A stretch of 64,000 bases of DNA from Chitinivorax sp. B (GTDB lineage: Bacteria; Pseudomonadota; Gammaproteobacteria; Burkholderiales; SCOH01), in the NCBI RefSeq assembly GCF_005503445.1, contig NZ_SCOH01000004.1, positions 147,517-211,516 on the forward strand, written 5' to 3'. The position numbers and the translations under genes were made by a program. Every line of letters starts with the position of its first letter. Position 1 is the stretch's first letter. The notes under the pieces were generated by a model. The model made no database searches, was not told the origin of the DNA, and worked only from the letters and a program-made list of their open reading frames with translations. Positions 8,396 through 17,907 of the stretch are shown piece after piece.

Positions 8396-8976
8396 TGCTT
8401 CTCCTTATTATTATGGAATCCCTTGACCAACATTGCGAACGTGACGCATGCAACGCGCCACACAATCGGTGCCATGCGTCCGCGAGATTCCTGAAAATGG
8501 GGTTCGTTGTTGTGGGGCAGAAAAAGGCCCGATACCAGCCGGTGGCATGTATGTCATCCGTGCTTCAGCACCAGGGATACACCACCACCCACTGTGCAAT
8601 CATTGTCGTGAAAGCTCAGATCAAGCAGCCAGATCGCTCGCCGAATCGAGTCGGTGCTGCCCTATGCGCTATTTTAAGCAATATTCCACTCTTTCCCTTG
8701 AAAATCCGACAAATTGGCATGGCTCACCCTTCCAGACACTTCTACTGAAAACGCTTTCCAATCCATATAAAATCAAATATATCATCGGCTTACATAGTTA
8801 AACCAGTTAACATCACCACCACACGTATCCCTTATAATGAACAGATCCCAAAATGGTCGTATCAGCCCAATTCTTATCCAAGTCGCTGATATCGCAATGC
8901 AAAACAAGTAGTTTGCACACTTGCCAAAATTCACCAAAGTGATAGCCTTGCGCCTTTTTTGTGAAAGACTCGAGAC
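8396..8976. other. 581-base divergent intergenic region
   Basis: Lies between upp (-) and hpt (+). AT-rich from 8670 to 8960, suitable for promoters. No frame with a ribosome site and no recognised RNA element. Confidence 0.6.
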
Positions 8977-9534
8977 ATGTCGACGAACCTGGACGAAATC
9001 AAACGCGCCTACGCTGAAGCCGACTGCCTGGTATCACCGGCGGAAATCGAAGCAGCCCTCGACGATATGGCCGAGGCCATTACCGCCAAGCTGGCCGATG
9101 CCAACCCGTTGGTTTACTGCGTGATGAATGGTGGCCTGATCATCGCCGGCCGTTTGATCTCGAAGCTGAATTTCCCGCTGGAAGTTGCATACCTACATGC
9201 CACTCGTTATGGCCATGAAATCAATGGCAATTACCTCGATTGGCGTGTTCGCCCCACGCAGGACATGCGTGGCCGTACTGTGCTGGTCATCGACGACATC
9301 CTGGATGTCGGTACGACACTGGCCGCGGTCATGGACCACTGCTTTGAGGAAGGTGCAAAGGAAGTGATGTCCGCCGTACTCGTCAACAAAGTACATGACC
9401 GCAAGGCGCGCCCTGGTATGAAAGCTGATTTTGTTGGTGTTGAAGTGGAAGACCGTTTTCTGTTTGGCTGTGGCATGGACTACAAAGGCTACTGGCGCAA
9501 TGCTCCGGGGATATACGCGCTCAAAGGCCACTGA
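8977..9534 (+). CDS. hpt: hypoxanthine-guanine phosphoribosyltransferase
   Basis: Salvages hypoxanthine or guanine with PRPP to IMP or GMP. 185 residues. The PRPP motif VLVIDDILDVGTTL starts near residue 104, and VNKVHDR plus GVEVEDRFLFGCGMDYKGYWRN match the base-binding C-terminal part of the proteobacterial HPRT branch. With apt, upp, the purine permease and pyrE it makes a loose salvage neighbourhood. Confidence 0.93.
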   Translation: MSTNLDEIKRAYAEADCLVSPAEIEAALDDMAEAITAKLADANPLVYCVMNGGLIIAGRLISKLNFPLEVAYLHATRYGHEINGNYLDWRVRPTQDMRGRTVLVIDDILDVGTTLAAVMDHCFEEGAKEVMSAVLVNKVHDRKARPGMKADFVGVEVEDRFLFGCGMDYKGYWRNAPGIYALKGH

Positions 9535-9627
9535 TACTATTCCGCTTTCCTGAAGCTTGGCCGTACCGAGTGCGGCCCGCAATCGTGCGGAATACTGCCC
9601 TTCAAATCAAACGGACGGCTAAGCTCT

Positions 9628-9650
9628 GGGCGCGAATGTACTTCGCGCCC
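9628..9650 (+). terminator. possible terminator hairpin after hpt
   Basis: Perfect 9-bp stem GGGCGCGAA/TTCGCGCCC with a five-base loop, 94 bases after the hpt stop. The T-tract is weak (TGATTATGTT), so it may only be an RNA 3'-end stabiliser. Confidence 0.45.
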
Positions 9651-9685
9651 TGATTATGTTCGTCCCATGAGGAGAGGAGAGCACT

Positions 9686-10570
9686 TTGCGCAAGCATATT
9701 CTAAGTGGCCTGTTGGCCACATTAATGGCGATGCCAGCCTGGGCCGACAAGGCTCCGTCTGTCCAGATCAATCTATCTGTTCGCGACACTACCCCAAAAT
9801 TCGTTGCCTTCTATGACACTACCGTCAAGGAGGCCCCCTCCAATGCCGATCGCCGCTGGGTAGTGTGGCGCTTCTTTTATGACTACGCCACACCATCCAA
9901 CACCAAGCCACAAGATCGACTGGAAACAGTCTATCCACGTTATGCAGGCGTAATCGACTCGATCCGTGGCGGCTTCAATGGTTTGCAGCCCAGCCCGCAA
10001 AACGTGTTTAGTTCGGTTGTTCAAAACCTGTATCTGGATAAACCCGTCACCTTTGAATTCGTGACCTATGTGGGCATGTTCGAAGGTGGGGTCTGGTCGA
10101 ACACGGATGGCAAGGCAATCCAGCTTTACTTGCCACTGGAACAACCTGCAGATGAACGAACCATCCAATTACCACGTGAAATCTCGCGGACACTGTATCA
10201 ACACATGAAGGGGATGCTGCCAAACGGCCCACAAACCGTCGTTGATAGTATGTTGCTGGAAGGCATTGCAGCTCATGTCACCAAAGCTGCCGTACCCAAC
10301 CTGAGTGATGCCGCCAGCCTGGGGTTGACCGATGCTGAATTGAAAACGTTGGAAGCCAAGAAAAGCGACATCATCAAGGCGGTGAAAAGCTCGTTGAAGG
10401 CAAAATCCGTCACGGTAGAAGGTGTCAGCAAACCCACGGTCTATGCCGGATGGCTGCTGGTGGCTGACTTGATGAAACGCAACAACGTCAAGGCAGGTGA
10501 TATTGCCCGCAAACCACTGGCTGAGATTATGCCGAACATTGAAGAATCACTGGGTAAATTGGCCAAGTAG
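9686..10570 (+). CDS. exported protein, possible inactive relative of zinc peptidases
   Basis: 294 residues starting at TTG 9686, chosen for the strong GAGGAGAGGAG just upstream. Signal peptide ends at PAWA (residue 20). Near residue 163 it reads REISRTLYQHM and near 190 LLEGIAAHV; this spacing recalls the HExxH...EG layout of DUF2268-like peptidases, but both zinc histidines would be replaced. Function is unknown; the pseudo-peptidase idea is inference from spacing only. A terminator follows at 10611. Confidence 0.75.
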   Translation: MRKHILSGLLATLMAMPAWADKAPSVQINLSVRDTTPKFVAFYDTTVKEAPSNADRRWVVWRFFYDYATPSNTKPQDRLETVYPRYAGVIDSIRGGFNGLQPSPQNVFSSVVQNLYLDKPVTFEFVTYVGMFEGGVWSNTDGKAIQLYLPLEQPADERTIQLPREISRTLYQHMKGMLPNGPQTVVDSMLLEGIAAHVTKAAVPNLSDAASLGLTDAELKTLEAKKSDIIKAVKSSLKAKSVTVEGVSKPTVYAGWLLVADLMKRNNVKAGDIARKPLAEIMPNIEESLGKLAK

Positions 10571-10610
10571 ATTGGCCATACGCCAACAACACGGCGAATT
10601 GTTTGAGTCA

Positions 10611-10642
10611 ACAGGACGCGATGATGCGTCCTGTTGTTTTTC
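10611..10642 (+). terminator. rho-independent terminator
   Basis: 9-bp stem ACAGGACGC/GCGTCCTGT with a six-base loop, followed by TGTTTTTC, 41 bases after the exported-protein stop. Confidence 0.88.
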
Positions 10643-10932
10643 TGGAACACCTGATTTCACACCGATGACAGTTTGCTCCTGGCGTAACCACATATCCCCC
10701 TGTCGCCTTGATATCACAGGCTATAGCCACCACCCTTCCACATCAGCCTACATTGATTAACATCGTTAAGATGTTAAAAATCGCATAATCCACTTTGAAA
10801 TCTCACTATAAATATCAGCTTAACACTATGAAAAGTCTAAACAAAACGTCTTGCACAATAGATTCGATTTAAAGTATGCTATTGGGCTTTCGAACTTTCA
10901 GTATGTCGGATCGGCATGCTTCAAGGGTTGGG

Positions 10933-11004
10933 GCAGCTAACAAAACCACCTTGCCGAATGTGTTACTGGCAACCATGCTTCAGTCAGTTGGTTTTGTTAG
11001 CTGC
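10933..11004. repeat. 72-bp MITE-like palindrome upstream of the M48 gene
   Basis: Perfect 16-bp inverted repeats GCAGCTAACAAAACCA (10933-10948) and its complement (10989-11004) enclose 40 bases. The ends share CTAACAAAACC with the larger elements at 19381 and 29791, so this is probably a shorter, related non-autonomous element. Nothing coding inside. Confidence 0.65.
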
Positions 11005-11139
11005 TCGTATTTTCACGATGGGTCTTCGATAGAGGTTCAGCGGCGTCTTTTACTGTTACGGCGTTTTCTATCTCATCGACAGCCAAGTTGGTTCCCATTG
11101 ATTCCAAATCGTTTGTTTGCAAATTTGCAGGAGTACTAC

Positions 11140-11968
11140 ATGTTCAAATCCCCACTACTTGCAGCCATGGTGGCAATCGCTTTGACTGGTTGCGCAACCG
11201 ATGGCAGCCAAGGTACAGGTAATTCTTCCGGATCCGTTGCAGGTGCACTCAGCTCGCTGGGTGGTACCGGCGCAGGTAAAGGTGAAAACCGTGTAAGCGC
11301 GGCAGGCGATCTGCTAAATGCAGCGACCGTCTCGGATGCTGAACTGAAGAGCGTATCCGCCCAGCAAATGGCTTATTCGGACAAACAGGCACAGGTTGCC
11401 CCCCCCGAAAAACAAATATGCCAAGCGTCTTGCCCGCTTGATTGCCAAGCATCAAAACGAAGATGGCATGAAGCTGAATTTCAAGGTCTACCTGACCAAG
11501 GAAGTCAACGCCTTTGCAGCGCCTGATGGCAGCATCCGCGTTTATGCAGGTTTGATGGATCTGATGACTGATGACGAGCTGTTGAGCGTCATTGGCCACG
11601 AAATCGGCCACGTCAAGCATGGTCATAGCCTGAATGCACTGCGTACCGCCTATGTTGCCTCGGCAGGCCGCAAAGCAGCCTCCAGTGCCGGTGGGGTGGT
11701 TGGTAATCTGGCTGATTCGCAATTAGGTGCGCTGACTGAAGCACTGGTAAACAATCAGTTCTCCCAGAGCCAGGAGACGCAAGCCGACGATTACGGCCTC
11801 GAATTTATGAAGAAATATAAATATAAAGCAGCGGCCATGGAAACTGCTTTCCGCAAATTGGCCAAGATGGGGGGTAATTCCTCCTTCTTTGACAAAATGA
11901 TGTCAAGCCATCCGGATGCTGCCGGCCGCGCAGACCGTGTCAAGGACAAGCTCGGTAAAGCAGGTTGA
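11140..11968 (+). pseudogene. M48-family metalloprotease lipoprotein with a frameshift in a C8 tract
   Basis: The first part (from ATG 11140) has a lipoprotein signal with lipobox ALTGC, so the protein would be anchored in the outer membrane. The second part carries the zinc motif HEIGHVKHGH and the third ligand region ETQADDYGLEF typical of M48 peptidases (BepA/LoiP-like envelope quality control). The two parts are in different frames. They meet at a run of eight C (11399-11406); with seven C the reading would be VAPPKNKYAKRLARL, which restores one continuous protein of about 275 residues. Either a sequencing error, a real inactivation or slippage control. Confidence 0.85.
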
Positions 11969-12026
11969 TGTCATCGAAGGCAGTCTCTTGCTGAATCAAC
12001 TACCACGGTAGCTATTCAGCCAATAG

Positions 12027-12060
12027 CGGGCTCTCAGAAATGAGAGCCCGTTTGTTTTGT
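12027..12060 (+). terminator. rho-independent terminator after the M48 gene
   Basis: 10-bp stem CGGGCTCTCA/TGAGAGCCCG with a GAAA loop and TTTGTTTTGT tail. The remaining bases to 12425 hold no recognised gene. Confidence 0.92.
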
Positions 12061-12425
12061 GATACGACTTGAGCATCAGCTTGGCACTGACTCGAACGTC
12101 AACCCTACCGTCAGAACAGCAATACTCCCATTAGCCCCTATCACCACTTAGCCGAAGCCATCACGGAAAAACCACATCCAATCTGAAAGATAATGTCACC
12201 ACTGGCGACTAACGCTAGTCAGATTGACACAATCCTGACTCACTGCCACAAGACTATTCCGTAGCAGATAACAAATCGGTGCCGATGGGTATTTTTCATG
12301 TTTTGCGTTGTCTTACTGACAAGCCAGAGCACATCGCGACACGGCAATTGAACTGACATTATCCGACTGTTACCAATTAACATCATGCAGCATTCTGGCC
12401 GCTGGTAAAAATGAGGTTGTATACG

Positions 12426-13073
12426 ATGCTACCTGTGCAACTTTCCACAATGAGCTTGCGCATCACCAAGGTGATGCTGTTTCTGATTTGCCTGATACCA
12501 CTTGGGCGACTGGTGATACTGGCATTCATCGATGGCTTGGGAGTCAACCCCATTGAATTCATTACCCGCTCAACCGGTACCTGGACTTTGGTCGCCATAC
12601 TGACGACCTTGAGCGTAACCCCATTACGACGTCTGACAGGCATGAACTGGCTGCTAAGGCTGCGACGCATGCTCGGGCTGTTTGCATTCTTTTATGCAAG
12701 CCTGCATTTGACAACGTATCTATGGCTGGATCAGTTTTTCGATCCAGCCGCTATCATAAAAGATATCGTCAAACGCCCTTTCATTACGGTCGGCATTACC
12801 GCCTGGCTGCTGTTGCTGCCATTGGCCATTACCTCGACCAACGGCATGATGAAACGCCTGGGTCGACAATGGGGACGACTACACAAGGCGGTTTACTTGA
12901 TTGGGATACTGGGGGTATTACATTACTGGTGGTTGGTAAAACTGGATGTGACCGAACCCACTATCTATGCAACGGTGTTGGCAGTGTTGCTGGGTGTCCG
13001 CATTTGGCACACTTGGCGGGAAAGATCAGCCAAAGCCCGTGCCACGGTCAAGTTACAACGCACAGTACAATAA
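12426..13073 (+). CDS. msrQ: MsrQ, heme-binding membrane subunit of methionine-sulfoxide reductase
   Basis: Inner-membrane b-type cytochrome that feeds quinol electrons to periplasmic MsrP for repair of oxidised methionines. About 215 residues with six hydrophobic segments. Histidines lie in LHLTTYLW, LHKAVYLIGILGVLHYWW, as expected for heme ligands, and RLRRMLGLFAF and TSTNGMMKRLG are family signatures. ATG 12426 has AGG nine bases upstream; ATG 12411 and 12450 are alternatives. msrP, usually directly upstream, is absent here; 450 non-coding bases precede it. Confidence 0.92.
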   Translation: MLPVQLSTMSLRITKVMLFLICLIPLGRLVILAFIDGLGVNPIEFITRSTGTWTLVAILTTLSVTPLRRLTGMNWLLRLRRMLGLFAFFYASLHLTTYLWLDQFFDPAAIIKDIVKRPFITVGITAWLLLLPLAITSTNGMMKRLGRQWGRLHKAVYLIGILGVLHYWWLVKLDVTEPTIYATVLAVLLGVRIWHTWRERSAKARATVKLQRTVQ

Positions 13074-13104
13074 AAACGCGATGCGGCATGTCCGCATCGC
13101 GTTT
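13074..13104. terminator. bidirectional terminator
   Basis: Perfect 13-bp stem from AAACGCGATGCGG to its complement around a five-base loop. Starts one base after the msrQ stop; on the minus strand it is followed by TTTTTATTG, so it also serves the prolyl oligopeptidase gene. Confidence 0.92.
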
Positions 13105-13180
13105 CTGTTTCATGGTCTTAGATAGCGTTGAGCAACAACAGCATGCTCAAGCAAGCCATCGCCCCCGAGCAGGTATGAAA

Positions 13181-15262
13181 TTACTTCAGCTCACCCAACA
13201 GGAAGGTATAGGTCAACGCCCACATCTTGGCTTGCTGTGCGGTATTGGCAGCACCACCATGCCCACCTTCGGTATTTTCCCAGTACAACACATCATGGCC
13301 CTGCTCCATCATTCTAGCCACCATCTTACGGGCATGGCCCGGGTGTACTCGGTCATCACGTGTCGAGGTGGTAAACAATGTGCGAGGGTATTTCATACCA
13401 GCCTTGACGTTTTGATAAGGGGAATACTTGGAGATGAAATCCCACTGCTTGGCGTCGTCGGGGTCACCATATTCACCCATCCATGATGCACCCGCCAACA
13501 GCTTGTTGAAGCGAAGCATATCCAGCAATGGCACTTGACACACTACTGCCTTGAACAGGTCTGGACGCTGTACCATCACGGCGCCAACCAGCAGACCACC
13601 ATTACTGCCCCCCATGATGCCCAGGTGGGCTGGGGACGTAATCTTGCTTGCAATCAGGTCCTCTGCCACCGAAATAAAGTCGTCATAGGCTTTCTGACGG
13701 CTCTCCTTCAACGCAGCTTGATGCCAGCTTGGTCCGAATTCGCCACCACCACGAATATTGGCCAGCACATAAACCCCACCTTTTGTCAACCAGCTTGCGC
13801 CCATATTGGCTGCATAACTGGGTTTCAATGACACCTCAAATCCGCCATAACCATACAGAATGGTCGGATTAGTGCCATCCAGCTTGGTACCTTCACGCAT
13901 CACTAGAAAGTACGGTACTTTGGTTCCGTCCTTCGACGTTGCTTCCTGCTGGGCAACTTTGACACCCTGTGCGTCAAAGAAAGCAGGCAATTGCTTCAGC
14001 TGTTCTCGCTCATTGCTGCCAACACGGCCCAAGTACAATGTGGTCGGTGTGGTGAAGTCTGTGAGGCTGACCAGGTATTCATCTGATTTGACTGAATCAA
14101 TCGGACTAATGCCGATCGCACCAAAGGCTGGTAAATCAACAGCACGACGCTGCCATTTACCAGCAACATGCTTCAGCTCATATACGCGATTTCTGACGTT
14201 ATCCAGCTCATTGATCAGCAAGGCCGTCTTGGTTGGGCTATAGCCATCAAGTGATTTACGTGGCCCCGGCTCGAACAGAATCTCGAATTTCCGCTCTCCT
14301 TTCAGAAAGCGGGTGAAATTCATGGCAATCAGCGCCCCCTGCGGATAGGTTTGCCCGCCCACGTTCCACGCCGAACGAAGCTCAATCAGAATCTGATCAC
14401 GCATTGGTGTTGCTGTGGCATCGTCTGGTTTATCCAGCTTGATCAACTTACCATTCTTGCCACGCAAGTATTGTTCGTTGGTATAGAAGGTAACAGCACG
14501 GGTAATCAGCTCACGCTCATAACCTGGGGTGAAATCCTTCCCTGCACCGACCGACATATCGTCTTGTTTGGCCTCATAGAGCATCGTAGCTTGGGTTAGT
14601 GGCTTGCCACGCTGCCACAGCTTCACCATACGGGGATAGCCTGAATCGGTCAGACTACCTTCACCGAAATCACGTGAGACAAACAATGTATTCTGATCAA
14701 CCCAGGTTGCCGAGCCTTTCGATTCTGGCAGGGTAAAGCCATCCTTCAAGAAAGTCTTGCTGACAGTATCAAACTCACGGACCACATCCGCATCGGCCCC
14801 CCCTCTGGACAGGGCAATCAGACAACGTTGCCCCTTGGGTTGCAGACAATCTGCACCGTGCCATACCCAATTTTCACCCTCGGTTTTGGCAACGGCATCC
14901 AGATCCAGTACCGTTTCCCACTTTGGTTCAGCTTTTTTGTATTCTGCTAGCGAAGTACGTCTCCACAAGCCGCGCGAATGCTGTTCATCGCGCCACAGGT
15001 TATAAAGATGATCACCGATCTTCTGCACTGCAGGAATACGTGCCTTCGAATTCAGAATGGACAACAGTTTGTCATTCAAAGGGGCATACTCGGGTTTTCC
15101 AGTCAACTCCTTCAATGAGGTAGCATTACGATCCTCGACCCATTTCAGGGCTTTTTCACCCGTGACCTCCTCCAGCCACAGGTTGGGATCATCCGCCGCC
15201 CGAGTAACAGCAGGCAGCAGACATACAGCAAGCAAAGCAGGCTTAAAAAGCGAGCGGATCAT
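13181..15262 (-). CDS. exported prolyl oligopeptidase family serine peptidase (S9A)
   Basis: 693 residues. Signal peptide ends at TRAA (about 22). The N-terminal 400 residues fit the beta-propeller that screens short peptides, and the C-terminal hydrolase domain has the Ser in GGSNGGLLVG, the Asp in TSTRDDRVHPGHA and the His in TEGGHGGAAN. Cleaves short peptides after proline, probably in the periplasm. Monocistronic: it has its own terminator and diverges from metX. Confidence 0.93.
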   Translation of the reverse strand: MIRSLFKPALLAVCLLPAVTRAADDPNLWLEEVTGEKALKWVEDRNATSLKELTGKPEYAPLNDKLLSILNSKARIPAVQKIGDHLYNLWRDEQHSRGLWRRTSLAEYKKAEPKWETVLDLDAVAKTEGENWVWHGADCLQPKGQRCLIALSRGGADADVVREFDTVSKTFLKDGFTLPESKGSATWVDQNTLFVSRDFGEGSLTDSGYPRMVKLWQRGKPLTQATMLYEAKQDDMSVGAGKDFTPGYERELITRAVTFYTNEQYLRGKNGKLIKLDKPDDATATPMRDQILIELRSAWNVGGQTYPQGALIAMNFTRFLKGERKFEILFEPGPRKSLDGYSPTKTALLINELDNVRNRVYELKHVAGKWQRRAVDLPAFGAIGISPIDSVKSDEYLVSLTDFTTPTTLYLGRVGSNEREQLKQLPAFFDAQGVKVAQQEATSKDGTKVPYFLVMREGTKLDGTNPTILYGYGGFEVSLKPSYAANMGASWLTKGGVYVLANIRGGGEFGPSWHQAALKESRQKAYDDFISVAEDLIASKITSPAHLGIMGGSNGGLLVGAVMVQRPDLFKAVVCQVPLLDMLRFNKLLAGASWMGEYGDPDDAKQWDFISKYSPYQNVKAGMKYPRTLFTTSTRDDRVHPGHARKMVARMMEQGHDVLYWENTEGGHGGAANTAQQAKMWALTYTFLLGELK

Positions 15263-15402
15263 CTGGTTACCATTTCACAAGAAAGTTGGAACAGCGTTAT
15301 TTGATCCGGATGTAGCCGCTATGGCAAGCACCTAGCCACATTCCCTGCAAAATCACTATATAATTTCGCGACCCACCCTTTCATCATCCAGCCCAATACA
15401 AT

Positions 15403-16542
15403 ATGGCCGAACCCAATTCTGTCGGTATCGTCACTGCTCAGCAGGCGCATTTCGATCAACCGCTGACCTTGATGAGCGGTGCCACCCTACCGGCTTATGA
15501 TCTGGTCTATGAGACCTATGGCCGCCTGAATGCGGACAAAAGCAATGCCATCCTGATTTGCCACGCCCTATCCGGTACCCATCACGTGGCGGGCCGTTAC
15601 AAGTTGGATGATAAGTATCCAGGTTGGTGGGACAACATGATCGGTCCCGGCAAACCAATCGATACGAACCACTTTTTCGTGGTGGGGGTGAACAATCTGG
15701 GAGGATGCCATGGCTCCACTGGGCCGTCGTCTACCAATCCGGAAACTGGTCAACCTTACGGTGCGACATTCCCATTGATCCTGGTGGCAGATTGGGTCAA
15801 CGCACAGGCACGCTTGGCGGATTATCTGGGCATTCAGCAATGGGCCGCGATAATCGGTGGCAGTCTGGGCGGCATGCAGGCGCTACGCTGGAGTATCAGT
15901 TTCCCCGATCGGATCCGGCACAGCATTGTGATTGCATCGGCACCCAAGTTGACCGCGCAGAACATCGCTTTCAATGATGTAGCACGCCAAGCGATTCTGA
16001 CCGACCCAGACTTCCACGGCGGAAATTTCTACGAACACAACACTGTTCCCAAGCGCGGCCTGCGGCTGGCACGTATGTTGGGGCATATTACGTATCTATC
16101 AGATGATGGCATGGGCGAAAAATTCGGCCGTATGCTGCGTTCAGGTGAATACAAATACGGCTTTGATGTCGAATTTGAAATCGAAAGTTATCTACGCTTT
16201 CAAGGGGATCGTTTCTCCGGCACTTTCGACGCCAATACCTACCTGATCATGACCAAAGCGTTGGATTACTTCGACCCGGCACGCCACTATGGCCATAGTC
16301 TGACCAAAGCACTGGAGCACGCTGTTGCCAAGTTTCTGGTGATTTCCTTCACCAGTGACTGGCGCTTCTCACCCGCCCGCTCCAAAGAAATCGTTAAAGC
16401 CTTGCTGGATGCGAAAAAGCACGTCAGTTACGCGGAGATCGAATCTGCCCATGGCCATGATGCATTCCTGATGGACGACAAGCCTTATCACGATCTGATG
16501 CGCGCCTACATGACCAAAATCGCCAAGGAGTGTGCCGCATGA
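15403..16542 (+). CDS. metX: homoserine O-acyltransferase MetX (probably succinyl-CoA dependent)
   Basis: First step of methionine synthesis, acylating homoserine. 379 residues of the alpha/beta-hydrolase fold. [11 protein letters not shown] near residue 50, nucleophile Ser in [12 protein letters not shown] near 148, catalytic Asp in TSDWRFSP and His in SAHGHDAFL near 348. Many betaproteobacterial MetX next to MetW use succinyl-CoA rather than acetyl-CoA, so the cofactor is inferred. Overlaps metW by four bases (ATGA). Confidence 0.95.
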   Translation: MAEPNSVGIVTAQQAHFDQPLTLMSGATLPAYDLVYETYGRLNADKSNAILICHALSGTHHVAGRYKLDDKYPGWWDNMIGPGKPIDTNHFFVVGVNNLGGCHGSTGPSSTNPETGQPYGATFPLILVADWVNAQARLADYLGIQQWAAIIGGSLGGMQALRWSISFPDRIRHSIVIASAPKLTAQNIAFNDVARQAILTDPDFHGGNFYEHNTVPKRGLRLARMLGHITYLSDDGMGEKFGRMLRSGEYKYGFDVEFEIESYLRFQGDRFSGTFDANTYLIMTKALDYFDPARHYGHSLTKALEHAVAKFLVISFTSDWRFSPARSKEIVKALLDAKKHVSYAEIESAHGHDAFLMDDKPYHDLMRAYMTKIAKECAA

Positions 16543-17141
16543 GACGACAGGCCTCCAACAAGTTACGCCCCGACCTATTGCGTATTGCCAACTGGATCAA
16601 ACCTGATACTCGCGTACTGGATTTGGGTTGTGGTGATGGTGCCTTGCTGGCTCATTTACGCGATACCAAGCAGGTCAGCGGTTACGGTGTGGAAATCGAT
16701 GTCGCCAACGTCATTGCCTGCGTAGCCAACAACGTAGATGTGATTCAGAATGATCTGGACAGTGGCCTGGCCGGCTTCGAATCAGACTCCTTCGACTTTG
16801 TGGTGTTATCGCTGACACTACAATCAATGCGCCATGTCGAACAGGTGGTGGAAGAAATGCTACGCGTCGGTCACGAAGCCATCGTCACGTTCCCCAATTT
16901 CGGCTATTGGAAGAACCGCTTACAGATTTTCCAGGGCCACATGCCAGTATCGGAAACCATCCCTTACGAGTGGTACAACACCCCCAATATTCACTTATGC
17001 ACCATTCGGGACTTCGAGTTCTTCTGTGAGGCACGTGGTATTCATCTACTGGATCGGGTCGTGCTGCACAATGGTGTCGATGTGGACATCATGCCCAACC
17101 TGTTCGGTAGCTTGGCCATCTATCGCATTCGTAGGCCCTGA
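16539..17141 (+). CDS. metW: methionine biosynthesis protein MetW
   Basis: About 200 residues with a SAM-type Rossmann motif [12 protein letters not shown] near residue 28. MetW works with MetX in homoserine acylation in betaproteobacteria; the exact role of its methyltransferase fold is not settled. Start ATG 16539 overlaps the metX stop as ATGA and has AAGGAG eight bases upstream; a GTG at 16530 is in frame but lies in the ribosome site. Confidence 0.94.
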   Translation: MRRQASNKLRPDLLRIANWIKPDTRVLDLGCGDGALLAHLRDTKQVSGYGVEIDVANVIACVANNVDVIQNDLDSGLAGFESDSFDFVVLSLTLQSMRHVEQVVEEMLRVGHEAIVTFPNFGYWKNRLQIFQGHMPVSETIPYEWYNTPNIHLCTIRDFEFFCEARGIHLLDRVVLHNGVDVDIMPNLFGSLAIYRIRRP

Positions 17142-17152
17142 CCACCCTTGGC

Positions 17153-17210
17153 GACTTCACGGTGAAGTCACCCGTTTATTTTCGTTGCCCCGCATTTATT
17201 TTGCGGGGCA
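17153..17210 (+). terminator. tandem hairpins after metXW
   Basis: GACTTCA/TGAAGTC (17153-17169) followed by ACCCGTTTATTTT, then TGCCCCGC/GCGGGGCA (17186-17210). The first with its T-rich tail is a plausible metXW terminator; the second lies 20 bases before the next start. Confidence 0.6.
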
Positions 17211-17229
17211 GCTCGTTTATTGTTAGCCC

Positions 17230-17907
17230 ATGTACCCCATCAAAACGATTCTGATCGTCGGCGCCAGCGGCCTGACCGGCCGCGCCTTACTTGATCTTGC
17301 CCTGGAAGACCCGGTAATCGAGCGGGTAATCGTCTGGGTGCGCCAGCCGTTAGGCATTCAGCACCCGAAACTGTCCGAACTCACGATTGATTTCAACGAG
17401 CTGGAGCACTACCGAAGCCAACTGCATGCCGACGCAGTGTTGTGTTGCTTGGGCACCACCATCAAGCAAGCAGGCAGCGAAGCCCGTTTCAAGACCGTGG
17501 ATTATTTTTATCCGTTGCAACTTGCCATGATGGCCAAGATGAATGGCATCCACCGGTTTGCAGTGATCTCGTCACTGGGGGCCAACGCTCAATCGCCGAA
17601 TTTCTACCTGCGTACAAAAGGCCAGTTGGAGAAAGCTCTGGTTGCCTTGGCCTTTGACCGCCTAGTCGTGGTGCGGCCGTCATTGCTTGCCGGTGCTCGG
17701 CACGAGTTTCGCCTAGGCGAACGGATTGGGCTGGTATTGGGCAAATTGCTGTCAGGCTTGCTGCGCGGCAGCCTGGCTCGTTATCGGCCGATTCCTGTAC
17801 AAGCCGTCGCCTGGAACCTGCTTGAAGCTATCAAGGAAGACAATGGGCAGACCATCACACTGGAGTCAGAAATCCTTGCGGCCAAATTCGCCGCCGCCCA
17901 GTCATGA
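17230..17907 (+). CDS. NAD(P)-binding Rossmann protein, atypical SDR (TIP30/YwnB-like)
   Basis: 225 residues. IVGASGLTGRALL at the N-terminus is the nucleotide-binding loop; LCCLGTTIKQAGSEARFKTVDY and FAVISSLGAN...YLRTKGQLE carry the Tyr-x3-Lys-like signature seen in the HTATIP2/NAD(P)H-binding group. Substrate unknown. Overlaps the next gene by four bases. Confidence 0.83.
   Translation: MYPIKTILIVGASGLTGRALLDLALEDPVIERVIVWVRQPLGIQHPKLSELTIDFNELEHYRSQLHADAVLCCLGTTIKQAGSEARFKTVDYFYPLQLAMMAKMNGIHRFAVISSLGANAQSPNFYLRTKGQLEKALVALAFDRLVVVRPSLLAGARHEFRLGERIGLVLGKLLSGLLRGSLARYRPIPVQAVAWNLLEAIKEDNGQTITLESEILAAKFAAAQS

Noticed and set aside
10876..11139. N-terminal extension of the M48 lipoprotein from 10876
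   Set aside because: It runs through the MITE-like palindrome and would bury the lipoprotein signal; ATG 11140 fits.
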